From UBA4874 sp002399435 (GTDB taxonomy: Bacteria; Bacillota; Clostridia; Caldicoprobacterales; DTU083): DNA of 64,000 nt. Position 1 is the stretch's first letter. The number at the start of each line of letters is the position of its first letter. The position numbers were made by a program, and so were the translations under genes. The stretch spans positions 136,024 through 200,023 of the forward strand of contig DAISGI010000001.1 of the NCBI GenBank assembly GCA_036823195.1, given 5' to 3'. The notes beneath the pieces are model-generated. The model saw only the letters and a program-made list of their open reading frames with translations, did not search any database and was not told the origin of the DNA. Shown here in pieces: positions 25,031 to 33,051 of this stretch.

Positions 25031-25762
25031 ATGCGGTTACAGAAATATATGGCACACTGCGGCGTTGGCTCAAGAAGAAAGTGTGAGAAAATCATAGAAC
25101 AGGGCAGGGTCTGTCAGAACGGCAAAAAAGTGGATCGGATGGGTGAAATGGTGGATCCGGAGAAAGACAGGATTGCGGTGGATGGAAAGCGCATTCAGAT
25201 GCCCCTTGAAGCCAGGGTTTATATCCTTCTCAACAAGTCCCGGGGCACCATTTCGTCTGTTCATGATCAATTCAATCGGGAAACCGTGTTGGATCAGATC
25301 GGCTGGAAAGGGGCCCGCATCTATCCGGTAGGCAGACTGGATTACGATACGGAGGGGCTTCTGCTGTTGACCAATGACGGAGAACTGACTTTTGAAATGA
25401 CACATCCAAGCCATCAGATAGAAAAGGAATACTTTTGCATCGTAAAAGGAAATCCAAAACCTGATCAGTTGAACAGGCTGAGAGCGGGAGTGGACATAGG
25501 CGGATTCATAACTTCTCCTGCCAAAGTAAAATACCTGGGCGGGCAACAGGACGAAACCCGGTTGCGGATCGTAATCCGGGAAGGAAAGAACCGTCAGGTG
25601 AGGAGAATGTTTGACGCCATCGGATGTCCGGTTGTTTTTCTCAGGCGGGAAAGGATGGGCAATGTCCGTCTGGGGAATTTGAACCCGGGGGAATGGCGTT
25701 ACCTGACAGATCGTGAGGTAACCTATCTTAAATCCTTAGCAGGGGGGAACACTAAAGAATGA
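25031..25762 (+). CDS. rluB: rRNA large-subunit pseudouridine synthase B
   Basis: A 243-residue RsuA/RluB-family enzyme that isomerises a uridine of 23S rRNA. The N-terminal S4 RNA-binding domain (LQKYMAHCGVGSRRKCEKII) precedes the synthase domain with the catalytic Asp in VGRLDYDTEGLLLLTNDGEL and the REGKNRQVRRMFDAIGCPV segment. GGAGGT at 25014-25019 would also serve a TTG at 25028, adding one residue. The gene directly follows copy 2 of dacF; scpA-scpB-rluB is a widely conserved order. Confidence 0.95.
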   Translation: MRLQKYMAHCGVGSRRKCEKIIEQGRVCQNGKKVDRMGEMVDPEKDRIAVDGKRIQMPLEARVYILLNKSRGTISSVHDQFNRETVLDQIGWKGARIYPVGRLDYDTEGLLLLTNDGELTFEMTHPSHQIEKEYFCIVKGNPKPDQLNRLRAGVDIGGFITSPAKVKYLGGQQDETRLRIVIREGKNRQVRRMFDAIGCPVVFLRRERMGNVRLGNLNPGEWRYLTDREVTYLKSLAGGNTKE

Positions 25763-25836
25763 TTCGTTTCAGAAAGTTGAGAATCGGAGATCTGAACGAA
25801 GTTTATCAGGATGACAGCCTTCGCCCACTTATTTAA
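25759..25836 (+). pseudogene. Possible remnant of a GNAT acetyltransferase gene
   Basis: A 25-codon frame opening in an ATGA overlap with the rluB stop: MIRFRKLRIGDLNEVYQDD then a few residues and TAA. The first 17 residues look like the start of a GNAT N-acetyltransferase (R-x-L-x-x-x-D-L-x-x-V-Y), but nothing resembling the rest follows. It may be a truncated gene or a chance short frame. Confidence 0.3.
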
Positions 25837-25975
25837 CAAAAGTAATTGGAAAGGAAGCAGGAATAAAAGATTTTTTATAGAATATTAGAATTGGAAGAAT
25901 TTTTGCTATTATTTTAATGGAACAGTTTCAAACTGGTTTATCTATATATTGTACATTACGTCTGGAGGTTTTTGA

Positions 25976-27526
25976 ATGTCTACAGAAAAAAAGCGAACGG
26001 AAATGCAGGATAAAAAACTGTCTTTGCAATTGGGCGGAGGCCAGGATAAAATCAACAAGCAGCATGAAAAAGGCAAGCTGACCGCCCGGGAAAGAATCCG
26101 AAAACTGGTGGATCCAGGCAGCTTTGTAGAGCTGGATGCTTTTGTAACTCATCGCTCTACGGACTTTGGCATGGACCAGGTGAATGCTCCGGCAGACGGG
26201 GTAGTGGCAGGATATGCCACAATTGACAATCGCCCTGTTTATCTGTATTCCCAGGACTTTACCGTGCTGGGGGGGTCCCTTGGAGAGATGCATGCCCGGA
26301 AGATTACGAAAGTCATGGAACTGGCCATGAAAATGGGTTGCCCTGTTTTGTGTCTCAATGATTCCGGCGGCGCCCGGATTCAGGAAGGAATTGACGGGCT
26401 CAGCGGATATGGGGATATTTTTCTCCATAATACCATGGCATCCGGTGTTATTCCGCAGATTTCCGTTATTCTTGGCCCCTGTGCAGGCGGTGCGGTTTAT
26501 TCTCCGGCATTGACGGATTTCATATTTATGGTGGATGATGTCAGCAAGATGTTCATCACCGGTCCACAGGTTGTTCAGGCAGCCACCGGTGAAAAGGTAA
26601 CAGCCGAGGAGCTGGGGGGAGCCAAAACACACAATGAGGTAAGCGGAGTGGCTCACTTTGAGTGCCGTTCCGAAGAGGAATGTTTTACAGCCGTTCGCAC
26701 TCTTCTGTCCTATCTCCCTCAAAACAATCTGGAGGATGCTCCGGTTGTTTCTTCCAATGATGATATCAACCGATTGTCACCGGAGCTGAATACCATCCTT
26801 CCGGACAATTCCAGCCAGGCTTATGATATCAAGGATGTCATCAAACAGATCGTGGATAACGGTGAGTTTTTTGAAATTCAATCCCTGTTTGCCCGGAATA
26901 TTGTCATCGGTTTTGCCCGGCTTGGCGGAAAGTCCGTCGGAATTGTTGCCAACCAGCCGAAAGTAAAAGCAGGATCCCTGGATATGGATGCTTCGGACAA
27001 GGCGTCCAGGTTTATCCGGTTTTGCGACTGCTTCAATATCCCCATTGTTACTTTGACAGACGTCCCTGCATTTCTTCCTGGTGTGGATCAGGAGCATGGC
27101 GGGATTATCCGTCATGGGGCAAAACTCCTTTATGCGTATTCCGAAGCCACTGTACCTAAGGTCAATGTGATCCTGCGGAAAGCATACGGAGGTGCTTATA
27201 TTGCCATGAGCAGCAAGCATCTGGGGACAGATCTGGTATTTGCATGGCCTACTGCCGAGATTGCCGTTATGGGTCCGGAGGGGGCTGCCAACATCATATT
27301 TCATAAAGAGATCCAGGCTGCGGACAATCCAATGGAAAAGCGGCAGGAGAAAATCCAGGAGTACCGGGATCAATTTTCCACTCCCTATAAGGCAGCTGCC
27401 AGAGGATACATTGATGATGTGATCGAACCGGAAGCTACCAGACCTCGTTTGATCAGCGCATTGGAGATGCTGGAAAGCAAGAGAGAGAGCAGACCGCCGA
27501 AAAAGCATGGCAACTTTCCTGTCTGA
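25976..27526 (+). CDS. mmdA: Biotin-dependent carboxyltransferase, MmdA/12S/PccB type
   Basis: A 516-residue acyl-CoA carboxyltransferase subunit that moves CO2 between biotin and propionyl/methylmalonyl-CoA. The tandem crotonase folds are clear: the N-lobe with LNDSGGARIQEGIDGLSGYG and GPCAGGAVYSPALTDFIFMV, and the C-lobe with DVPAFLPGVDQEHGGIIRHG and RKAYGGAYIAMSSKHLG. It heads a four-gene cluster with an OadG-like protein, a biotin carrier and a 5S-like subunit. No membrane beta subunit follows, so a transcarboxylase or carboxylase role is at least as likely as a sodium-pumping decarboxylase. Confidence 0.92.
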   Translation: MSTEKKRTEMQDKKLSLQLGGGQDKINKQHEKGKLTARERIRKLVDPGSFVELDAFVTHRSTDFGMDQVNAPADGVVAGYATIDNRPVYLYSQDFTVLGGSLGEMHARKITKVMELAMKMGCPVLCLNDSGGARIQEGIDGLSGYGDIFLHNTMASGVIPQISVILGPCAGGAVYSPALTDFIFMVDDVSKMFITGPQVVQAATGEKVTAEELGGAKTHNEVSGVAHFECRSEEECFTAVRTLLSYLPQNNLEDAPVVSSNDDINRLSPELNTILPDNSSQAYDIKDVIKQIVDNGEFFEIQSLFARNIVIGFARLGGKSVGIVANQPKVKAGSLDMDASDKASRFIRFCDCFNIPIVTLTDVPAFLPGVDQEHGGIIRHGAKLLYAYSEATVPKVNVILRKAYGGAYIAMSSKHLGTDLVFAWPTAEIAVMGPEGAANIIFHKEIQAADNPMEKRQEKIQEYRDQFSTPYKAAARGYIDDVIEPEATRPRLISALEMLESKRESRPPKKHGNFPV

Positions 27527-27553
27527 TTTCTATTACGAAACGAGGTGTGACAT

Positions 27554-27826
27554 TTGTTGAAGCTGTTTAAAAGAAAAAAATCGGGTTCCGAAGAATCAAA
27601 ATCCGCAGCAACATCCGGGGACCACGGAGATACATCGGCTTCTCCCGCGACAGACTTCCGGGAATCGGAGGATACGGAGGAGTTGATTGCTGTGATCGCA
27701 GCAGCTGTCGCTTCGTCCATGAACCGTTCCACACATGATATTGTGGTGCGCTCCATAAGACGGATTCCAGCTGGCTCTCCTGTCTGGAACCAGGCGGCAA
27801 GATATGATCTGACAGCAGGATTTTAA
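27554..27826 (+). CDS. OadG/MmdD-like small subunit without membrane helix
   Basis: A 90-residue protein starting at TTG 27554 after GAGGTG. The C-terminal half (ELIAVIAAAVASSMNR, then IVVRSIRRIPAGSPVWNQAA) matches the conserved C-terminal domain of OadG and MmdD, which assembles sodium-pump decarboxylases. The N-terminus is hydrophilic (KRKKSGSEESKSAATS), so the usual membrane helix is absent. It sits between the carboxyltransferase and the biotin carrier, 27 bases after the former. The missing anchor is consistent with a soluble complex. Confidence 0.75.
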   Translation: MLKLFKRKKSGSEESKSAATSGDHGDTSASPATDFRESEDTEELIAVIAAAVASSMNRSTHDIVVRSIRRIPAGSPVWNQAARYDLTAGF

Positions 27827-27860
27827 AGCAGAACAAAAAAGCAAATGAGGAGGAAACGGG

Positions 27861-28250
27861 ATGCGTAAATTTAATATAAAGGTAAATGGAAAGTCCTATG
27901 AAGTGGAGGTGGAAGAAGCACAGAACGGAGCGCCGGCTGCGCCCGAAGCGTCTGACTCTCAGGCTGCTCCTGCCGCCAGCAAGCCTGCTGCTCCGGTGAA
28001 ACCGGCAGCTGCTTCCCCATCCACCGGCGCAGAGGGCGCAGTTAAAATAAAGGCTCCCATGCCCGGAAATATCGTGGATGTAAAGGTAACGCCGAGTGAG
28101 ACCGTCCGGAAGAGCCAGGTGATCCTTATTCTGGAAGCCATGAAAATGGAAAATGAAATTATGGCTCCACAGGACGGCAAGGTGGTATCGGTTCATGTAA
28201 CAAAGGGAGCCACGGTGAATTCGGGAGATCTTTTGATTACATTGGACTGA
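27861..28250 (+). CDS. Biotin carboxyl carrier protein (1.3S/MmdC type)
   Basis: A 129-residue biotin acceptor. An N-terminal segment (MRKFNIKVNGKSYEVEVEE) precedes an Ala/Pro-rich linker (residues about 30-65) and the biotinyl domain with the biotinylation site EAMKMENEIMAPQ, the modified Lys lying between the two Met. This is the layout of the transcarboxylase 1.3S subunit and of MmdC. It ferries carboxybiotin between the flanking MmdA-like and 5S-like carboxyltransferases. Confidence 0.93.
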   Translation: MRKFNIKVNGKSYEVEVEEAQNGAPAAPEASDSQAAPAASKPAAPVKPAAASPSTGAEGAVKIKAPMPGNIVDVKVTPSETVRKSQVILILEAMKMENEIMAPQDGKVVSVHVTKGATVNSGDLLITLD

Positions 28251-28274
28251 TGCTTCAAAAGGAGGAAATATAAT

Positions 28275-29672
28275 ATGGCAAAGGTAAAAATTATGGAGAC
28301 TGCCCTCCGGGATGCGCCTCAATCTCTGATCGCCACAAGGATGACCACAGATGAGATTCTGCCCATTGTCGGGCTCATGGATCAGGCTGGTTATTATTCC
28401 CTTGAAATGTGGGGAGGCGCAACATTTGACACTTGTCTCCGATTTTTGAATGAAGATCCATGGGAACGTCTGCGCAAAATACGCAAAGTGGTAAAAAATG
28501 CAAAGCTTCAGATGCTGCTTCGTGGTCAGAATATTCTGGGCTATAAGCATTATCCGGATGATGTTCTCATTGAATTTGTAAAAAGAGCGGTCGGAAACGG
28601 GATTGACATTATTCGGATTTTTGACGCGTTGAATGATGTCCGCAATCTGGAGACTGCGATATCCGCTACGGTAAAGGAAGGCGCTCATGCTCAGGCGGCT
28701 CTGTCCTATACCACAAGTCCGATTCACAATATTCAGCATTATATCGACACTGCGAAGAAGCTTCAGTCCATGGGCGCAGATTCCATTTGTATCAAGGATA
28801 TGGCTGGGTTGCTGAAGCCTTACGATGCCTACCAGCTGGTCAGCGGGCTGAAAAAGGAAATTCATATTCCCATTGAACTGCATACTCATTATACCACCGG
28901 CCTGGCTTCCATGACTTATCTGAAAGGCATTGAGGCAGGCGCCGACATCGTGGACTGTGCCATTTCCCCATTGTCCATGGGTACCTCCCAGCCGCCGACA
29001 GAGCCTCTGGTGGCGACCCTTCAGGGAACTCCCTATGATACCGGCCTTAACATGGATGTACTGAATCAGGTTGCTGCTTACTTCAAGACACTTCGGGAGA
29101 AGTACATGAAAAACGGGTTGTTGAATCCCAAGGTGCTTTCGGTGGATGTCAATGCATTGGTTTACCAGGTGCCGGGCGGCATGCTGTCCAACCTTTTGTC
29201 TCAGCTGAAGCAGCAGGGTAAGGAAGATCAATATGACGATGTGTTGAAGGAAGTCCCGCGGGTTCGTAAAGATCTCGGATATCCGCCTCTGGTTACCCCA
29301 ACCAGTCAGATTGTCGGCACACAGGCTGTTCTCAATGTGATTACCGGGGAAAGATATAAAATGGTTACCAAGGAGACAAAGGCCTATGTACGCGGAGAAT
29401 ACGGAAGATCCCCGGCGCCCATCAGCGATGAGATCCGTCACAAACTGATTGGGAATGAAGAGCCTATTACATGTCGTCCGGCAGATCTTTTGAAACCGGG
29501 CCTGGAAGAATATCGAAATGCCATTAAGGGGTATATGGAGCAGGAAGAGGATGTACTCTCCTATGCTTTGTTTCCACAGGTTGCAGAAAAGTTTTTCAAA
29601 CAACGTCAGGCAGAGAAATATAAAATAGACAGTACGATGCTGGATCAGGAAGATCAAGTTCATCCCGTCTGA
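28275..29672 (+). CDS. oadA: Oxaloacetate/pyruvate carboxyltransferase (5S/OadA/PycB type)
   Basis: A 465-residue TIM-barrel carboxyltransferase using biotin and pyruvate/oxaloacetate. The metal Asp in METALRDAPQSL, the DIIRIFDALNDVRN strand, the Lys of SICIKDMAGLLKP that becomes carboxylated, and the ELHTHYTTGLASMT metal histidines are present. Unlike many OadA proteins it lacks a C-terminal biotinyl domain; the carrier is the separate gene upstream. With MmdA-like and carrier it can form a complete transcarboxylase joining methylmalonyl-CoA and pyruvate. A strong terminator follows. Confidence 0.9.
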   Translation: MAKVKIMETALRDAPQSLIATRMTTDEILPIVGLMDQAGYYSLEMWGGATFDTCLRFLNEDPWERLRKIRKVVKNAKLQMLLRGQNILGYKHYPDDVLIEFVKRAVGNGIDIIRIFDALNDVRNLETAISATVKEGAHAQAALSYTTSPIHNIQHYIDTAKKLQSMGADSICIKDMAGLLKPYDAYQLVSGLKKEIHIPIELHTHYTTGLASMTYLKGIEAGADIVDCAISPLSMGTSQPPTEPLVATLQGTPYDTGLNMDVLNQVAAYFKTLREKYMKNGLLNPKVLSVDVNALVYQVPGGMLSNLLSQLKQQGKEDQYDDVLKEVPRVRKDLGYPPLVTPTSQIVGTQAVLNVITGERYKMVTKETKAYVRGEYGRSPAPISDEIRHKLIGNEEPITCRPADLLKPGLEEYRNAIKGYMEQEEDVLSYALFPQVAEKFFKQRQAEKYKIDSTMLDQEDQVHPV

Positions 29673-29674
29673 TG

Positions 29675-29710
29675 AAAAAAAGGGCCTTTGTTGGAGGGGG
29701 CCCTTTTTTT
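29675..29710 (+). terminator. Rho-independent terminator of the carboxyltransferase cluster
   Basis: An A-rich/GGGCC arm at 29675-29686 pairs with GGCCC plus T residues at 29699-29710, with a 12-base loop. It directly follows the stop of the 5S-like gene and closes the cluster. Confidence 0.85.
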
Positions 29711-29755
29711 ATCAAAAAAGGACCGTAAATACGCCGTGGCATCTTCTGGCCTGCT

Positions 29756-29814
29756 CTATAATAAGGATATCTATAATAAGGATATCTATAATAAGGATAT
29801 CTATAATAAGGATA
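29756..29814. repeat. 15-bp tandem repeat, four copies, containing TATAAT
   Basis: Four head-to-tail copies of CTATAATAAGGATAT starting at 29756, 29771, 29786 and 29801, the last copy short by one base. Each carries a TATAAT. The array lies 38 bases before the start of the dipeptidase gene, between the terminator and the ribosome site. There are no spacers, so it is not a CRISPR array. Confidence 0.95.
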
Positions 29815-29851
29815 ATGGAAAGAATCGTTCGATCCAAAAGGAGGAAGATGT

Positions 29852-30796
29852 TTGGATTCGTATTATGTCATTGACGGTCATTGTGATACGGTGATGAAGG
29901 TTGCGGATCAGGGAGCCCAACTGGATCGTACAGGGCAATCCCAGGTGACAATTCCCGGACTCAAAGAGGGAAAGGTTGGTCTGCAGTTCTTCGCCGCATG
30001 GGTCGGGCCAAAGAACAGGTATTCCCCGTGCCTTCAGCGGGGGCTTCAGTTAATCGATGCTTATTATAGGTTGTTGGATCGTTATCCGGAGGATTTTCTG
30101 CCGGTTTACCGGTATCCGGATATTAATAAAGCACGGGAACAGCATAGGATTGGCTCCCTTCTGACCGTGGAGGGCGGCGATGTCCTGGAGGGAGAGCTGG
30201 TGAACTTAAGGATTCTTTATCGGCTTGGCGTCCGGGCATTGACCCTGACGTGGAACTTCCGCAATGAGATTGCAGATGGTGTGATGGAGGATCAGGCTCT
30301 GGGAGGATTGTCCGGATTCGGGCATGAGGTGGTCCGGGAAATGAATCGGCTGGGTATGCTGGTGGATGTATCCCACCTGTCCGAACGGGGATTCTATGAT
30401 GTGATGGAGATTTCCGGGAAGCCCATCGCAGCCACTCACTCCAATGCATGGTCTGTGTGCAGGCATCCAAGGAATCTGAAGGATGATCAGATCAGGCTCC
30501 TTGCAAAGAGAAAAGGCGTTATGGGAATGAATTTCTATCCTTCGTTTTTATCTTCGGAACGTGCCGGTATCTTGGACATTATTCGACATATTGAATATAT
30601 TGCTGCGTTGGCAGGCGTGGATGTCATTGGATTTGGTTCCGATTTTGACGGGATTGGGGAGACGCCGGAAGGGATTCCCGGTCCGGAAGGATACGGCGGG
30701 ATTATCAATGAACTGCTGAAATTGAATTACAGGGAAGAGGATGTCCAAAAGATTGCATGTGGCAATTATTTGCGATTGTTAAGGGAGATCCTGTGA
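29852..30796 (+). CDS. Membrane dipeptidase family (M19) peptidase
   Basis: A 314-residue zinc dipeptidase of the renal-dipeptidase family, which hydrolyses L,D- or D-amino-acid-containing dipeptides. The N-terminal DGHCDT gives the first H-x-D zinc pair, VEGG (near residue 103) the bridging Glu, and LVDVSHLSERGF plus PIAATHSNAWSV later His ligands; GSDFDGIG is near the end. It starts at TTG 29852, seven bases after AAGGAGG. There is no membrane helix. A four-copy TATAAT-bearing repeat lies just upstream. Confidence 0.92.
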   Translation: MDSYYVIDGHCDTVMKVADQGAQLDRTGQSQVTIPGLKEGKVGLQFFAAWVGPKNRYSPCLQRGLQLIDAYYRLLDRYPEDFLPVYRYPDINKAREQHRIGSLLTVEGGDVLEGELVNLRILYRLGVRALTLTWNFRNEIADGVMEDQALGGLSGFGHEVVREMNRLGMLVDVSHLSERGFYDVMEISGKPIAATHSNAWSVCRHPRNLKDDQIRLLAKRKGVMGMNFYPSFLSSERAGILDIIRHIEYIAALAGVDVIGFGSDFDGIGETPEGIPGPEGYGGIINELLKLNYREEDVQKIACGNYLRLLREIL

Positions 30797-30843
30797 GACA
30801 TCGCCTGGGAAACCAGACAGAACAGCACAGAGGTGAGAAGAAA

Positions 30844-31698
30844 ATGAACAAAAGGATCCCTGCGGGAAGGACGGATCTTCATAATCATACCACGGCTTCC
30901 GATGGGCTGCTTACTCCGACGCAGCTGGTTGAATTTGCCGCCCAAAGAGGATTAAAAGCAATCGCAATAACGGATCATGATACGACGGACGGTATAGAAG
31001 AGGGACAGAAAGCGGGGCATACATTCCATGTAACGGTGGTACCGGGAATTGAGCTGAATACGCAGATGGATCGAAAAGAGATCCACATTTTGGGATATTT
31101 TATTGACAGGACTTCTCCTGTTTTACAGCGCCGGCTGACGGAACTGAAAGAGGATCGAAAGATTCGTGCAGGGAAAATGGTGAATCGATTGATCAGTCTG
31201 TATGGTTTTGATATTACCTGCGAAGATGTTTTGCGACAGGCCGGGAAAGGTGGTGTGGGCAGACCTCATATTGGCCGCGCCCTGATGGAGAAGGGAATTG
31301 TGCGGGATGTTTCGGAAGCGTTCAAAAAGTATTTGGGCACCGATTGTCCTGCGTATGTGGACCGCACCCCCCTTTCCCCGGCAGAAGGGATTGAACTGAT
31401 TGAAAAGGCAGGAGGAGTTCCCGTGCTGGCTCATCCGGGGCTTTTGCCGGATCAGGGTTTACTGGAGCCTATGTGTAAAATGGGGATAAAAGGGATCGAA
31501 GCTTACCACACGAAGCATACACAGGAAGACAGCTTGCGTTATTCCCGCTTCGCTCAGGCTCATGGATTGTTGATCACCGGAGGAAGCGACTGCCATGGCG
31601 AGCTGCATAATGGAATACCTTCCGTAGGAGATGTTACGGTGGATACGGGTGTGGTGGAGGCTTTGAAAAGCTTATCCGTGACGGATTCTGTTCTATGA
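30844..31698 (+). CDS. PHP-domain phosphoesterase (YciV/RnaAM-like)
   Basis: A 284-residue metal-dependent phosphoesterase. Metal motifs of the PHP domain are clear: TDLHNHTTASDG at the start, AITDHDTTDGI, a later PVLAHPG and TGGSDCHGE. The insertion pattern matches the TrpH/YciV group, whose members act as 3',5'-nucleotide phosphatases or 5'-3' RNA exonucleases. ATG 30844 is chosen because AGAGGTGAG precedes it; the longer open frame upstream overlaps the dipeptidase gene. Confidence 0.9.
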   Translation: MNKRIPAGRTDLHNHTTASDGLLTPTQLVEFAAQRGLKAIAITDHDTTDGIEEGQKAGHTFHVTVVPGIELNTQMDRKEIHILGYFIDRTSPVLQRRLTELKEDRKIRAGKMVNRLISLYGFDITCEDVLRQAGKGGVGRPHIGRALMEKGIVRDVSEAFKKYLGTDCPAYVDRTPLSPAEGIELIEKAGGVPVLAHPGLLPDQGLLEPMCKMGIKGIEAYHTKHTQEDSLRYSRFAQAHGLLITGGSDCHGELHNGIPSVGDVTVDTGVVEALKSLSVTDSVL

Positions 31699-31743
31699 AT
31701 AAGCAATCATGAATAAACAGATGGATAAAGATTCATAATCGGG

Positions 31744-31772
31744 TAGACATAATCTGGATTTCATGATATGAT
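31744..31772 (+). promoter_or_regulatory. Sigma-A-type promoter upstream of the aminotransferase
   Basis: TAGACA at 31744-31749, 17 bases, TATGAT at 31767-31772, located 57 bases before the start codon. Confidence 0.5.
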
Positions 31773-31828
31773 ATGGTGAATATGATGGATTTATATTTAA
31801 AACTTTCATAATGGAGGTAATTGAACCC

Positions 31829-33022
31829 ATGATTTTATCAAAGAAGGCCTGTGGAATATCCGAATCCCTTACCTTGTCCATTGATGCAAAAGCCAAGAAA
31901 ATGAAATCAGAAGGTTATGATGTCGTGGGATTTGGAGCGGGAGAGCCTGATTTTCCCACTCCTGATTTTATTGTACAGGCAGCCAAAGAGGCATTGGATA
32001 AAGGATTTACAAAATACACTCCTTCTTCGGGGACTCCGCTGCTGAGAGAGGCAATCTGTAAAAAGTTTGAGAGGGAGAACCATATTACATATACCCCGGA
32101 TGAGGTGATTGTATCCAATGGCGCAAAACATTCCCTGTATAATATCTTTCAGGCGATCCTGAATCCGGGAGATGAAGTAATTATCCCAAGGCCGTATTGG
32201 CTCAGTTATCCGGAAATGGTCCGAATGGCGGATGGAGTTCCTGTAGTTGTGGATGTCAGGGAAGAGGATCGTTTCAAGGTTTCTGCAGAAGGTCTCAGAA
32301 AGGTGATTACACCCAAAACAAAGGCTTTTATTCTGAATAATCCAGGCAATCCAGGCGGATGCGTTTATCGGCAGGAGGAATTGCAGGCAATCGCGGATCT
32401 GGCAGTGGAGAACCGTTTCTTCATCGTTTCCGATGAGATCTATGAATCTCTGATTTATGACGGGCAAAAGCATATCAGTATTGCATCGCTGACCGATTCG
32501 GTCCGGGATTTGACGTTCACGGTAAATGGCATGTCCAAAGCTTATGCCATGACCGGATGGAGAATCGGATATGCTGCCGGCCCGAAAGAGGCAATTCAGG
32601 TGATGGGGAATATACAGTCCCATTCCACATCCAATCCCAACTCCATTGCCCAGTATGCCAGCACCGTGGCATTGAATGCGCCAAAAGACTGTGTTCAGAA
32701 AATGGTGAAGGAGTTCGATAAAAGACGGTTGTATATGATGGAGCGGATCCGGGCCATTCCTTATTTGTCCTTTCAAAAACCGGAGGGTGCGTTTTATATC
32801 ATGTTGAATATCAGCCAATGCTTTGGGAAGCACCATGGGAACACCCTGATTCATGATTCCCTGAGCTTTTCCGATTCTTTGTTGAAATCCAGGATGGTAA
32901 CCGTTGTTCCGGGTATCGCTTTTGGTGCCGATTCCTTTGTTAGGCTGTCTTATGCCAATTCCATGGATAATATCCGCAGGGGATTGGATCGAATGGAAGA
33001 GTTTATAAACGAACTGGTTTAA
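31829..33022 (+). CDS. Class I/II PLP aminotransferase (aspartate aminotransferase type)
   Basis: A 397-residue fold-type I aminotransferase. The PLP lysine lies in NGMSKAYAMTGWRIGY near residue 238; the cofactor Asp in FIVSDEIYESLIYDG, NNPGNPGG and the C-terminal substrate Arg in DSFVRLSYANSMD are present. It resembles clostridial aspartate aminotransferases of subgroup I-beta. ATG 31829 is preferred, with GGAGGT 10 bases upstream; the in-frame ATG at 31811 would cover the ribosome site. Substrate specificity is inferred only. Confidence 0.9.
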   Translation: MILSKKACGISESLTLSIDAKAKKMKSEGYDVVGFGAGEPDFPTPDFIVQAAKEALDKGFTKYTPSSGTPLLREAICKKFERENHITYTPDEVIVSNGAKHSLYNIFQAILNPGDEVIIPRPYWLSYPEMVRMADGVPVVVDVREEDRFKVSAEGLRKVITPKTKAFILNNPGNPGGCVYRQEELQAIADLAVENRFFIVSDEIYESLIYDGQKHISIASLTDSVRDLTFTVNGMSKAYAMTGWRIGYAAGPKEAIQVMGNIQSHSTSNPNSIAQYASTVALNAPKDCVQKMVKEFDKRRLYMMERIRAIPYLSFQKPEGAFYIMLNISQCFGKHHGNTLIHDSLSFSDSLLKSRMVTVVPGIAFGADSFVRLSYANSMDNIRRGLDRMEEFINELV

Positions 33023-33051
33023 TATTTCATAGAAAAATACACGAAGGAGAT

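Noticed and set aside
27567..29663. A 698-codon open frame on the minus strand
   Set aside because: It runs opposite the biotin carrier and 5S-like genes, which are well conserved; the translated product is low-complexity and has no family motif. It results from codon bias on the coding strand.
29756..29814. Four direct repeats as a possible CRISPR array
   Set aside because: The 15-base units are contiguous with no spacers, and no cas genes are near.
29688..29894. A 68-codon frame with repeated NKDIY peptide
   Set aside because: It starts inside the terminator and gets its open frame from the tandem repeat; no ribosome site precedes it.
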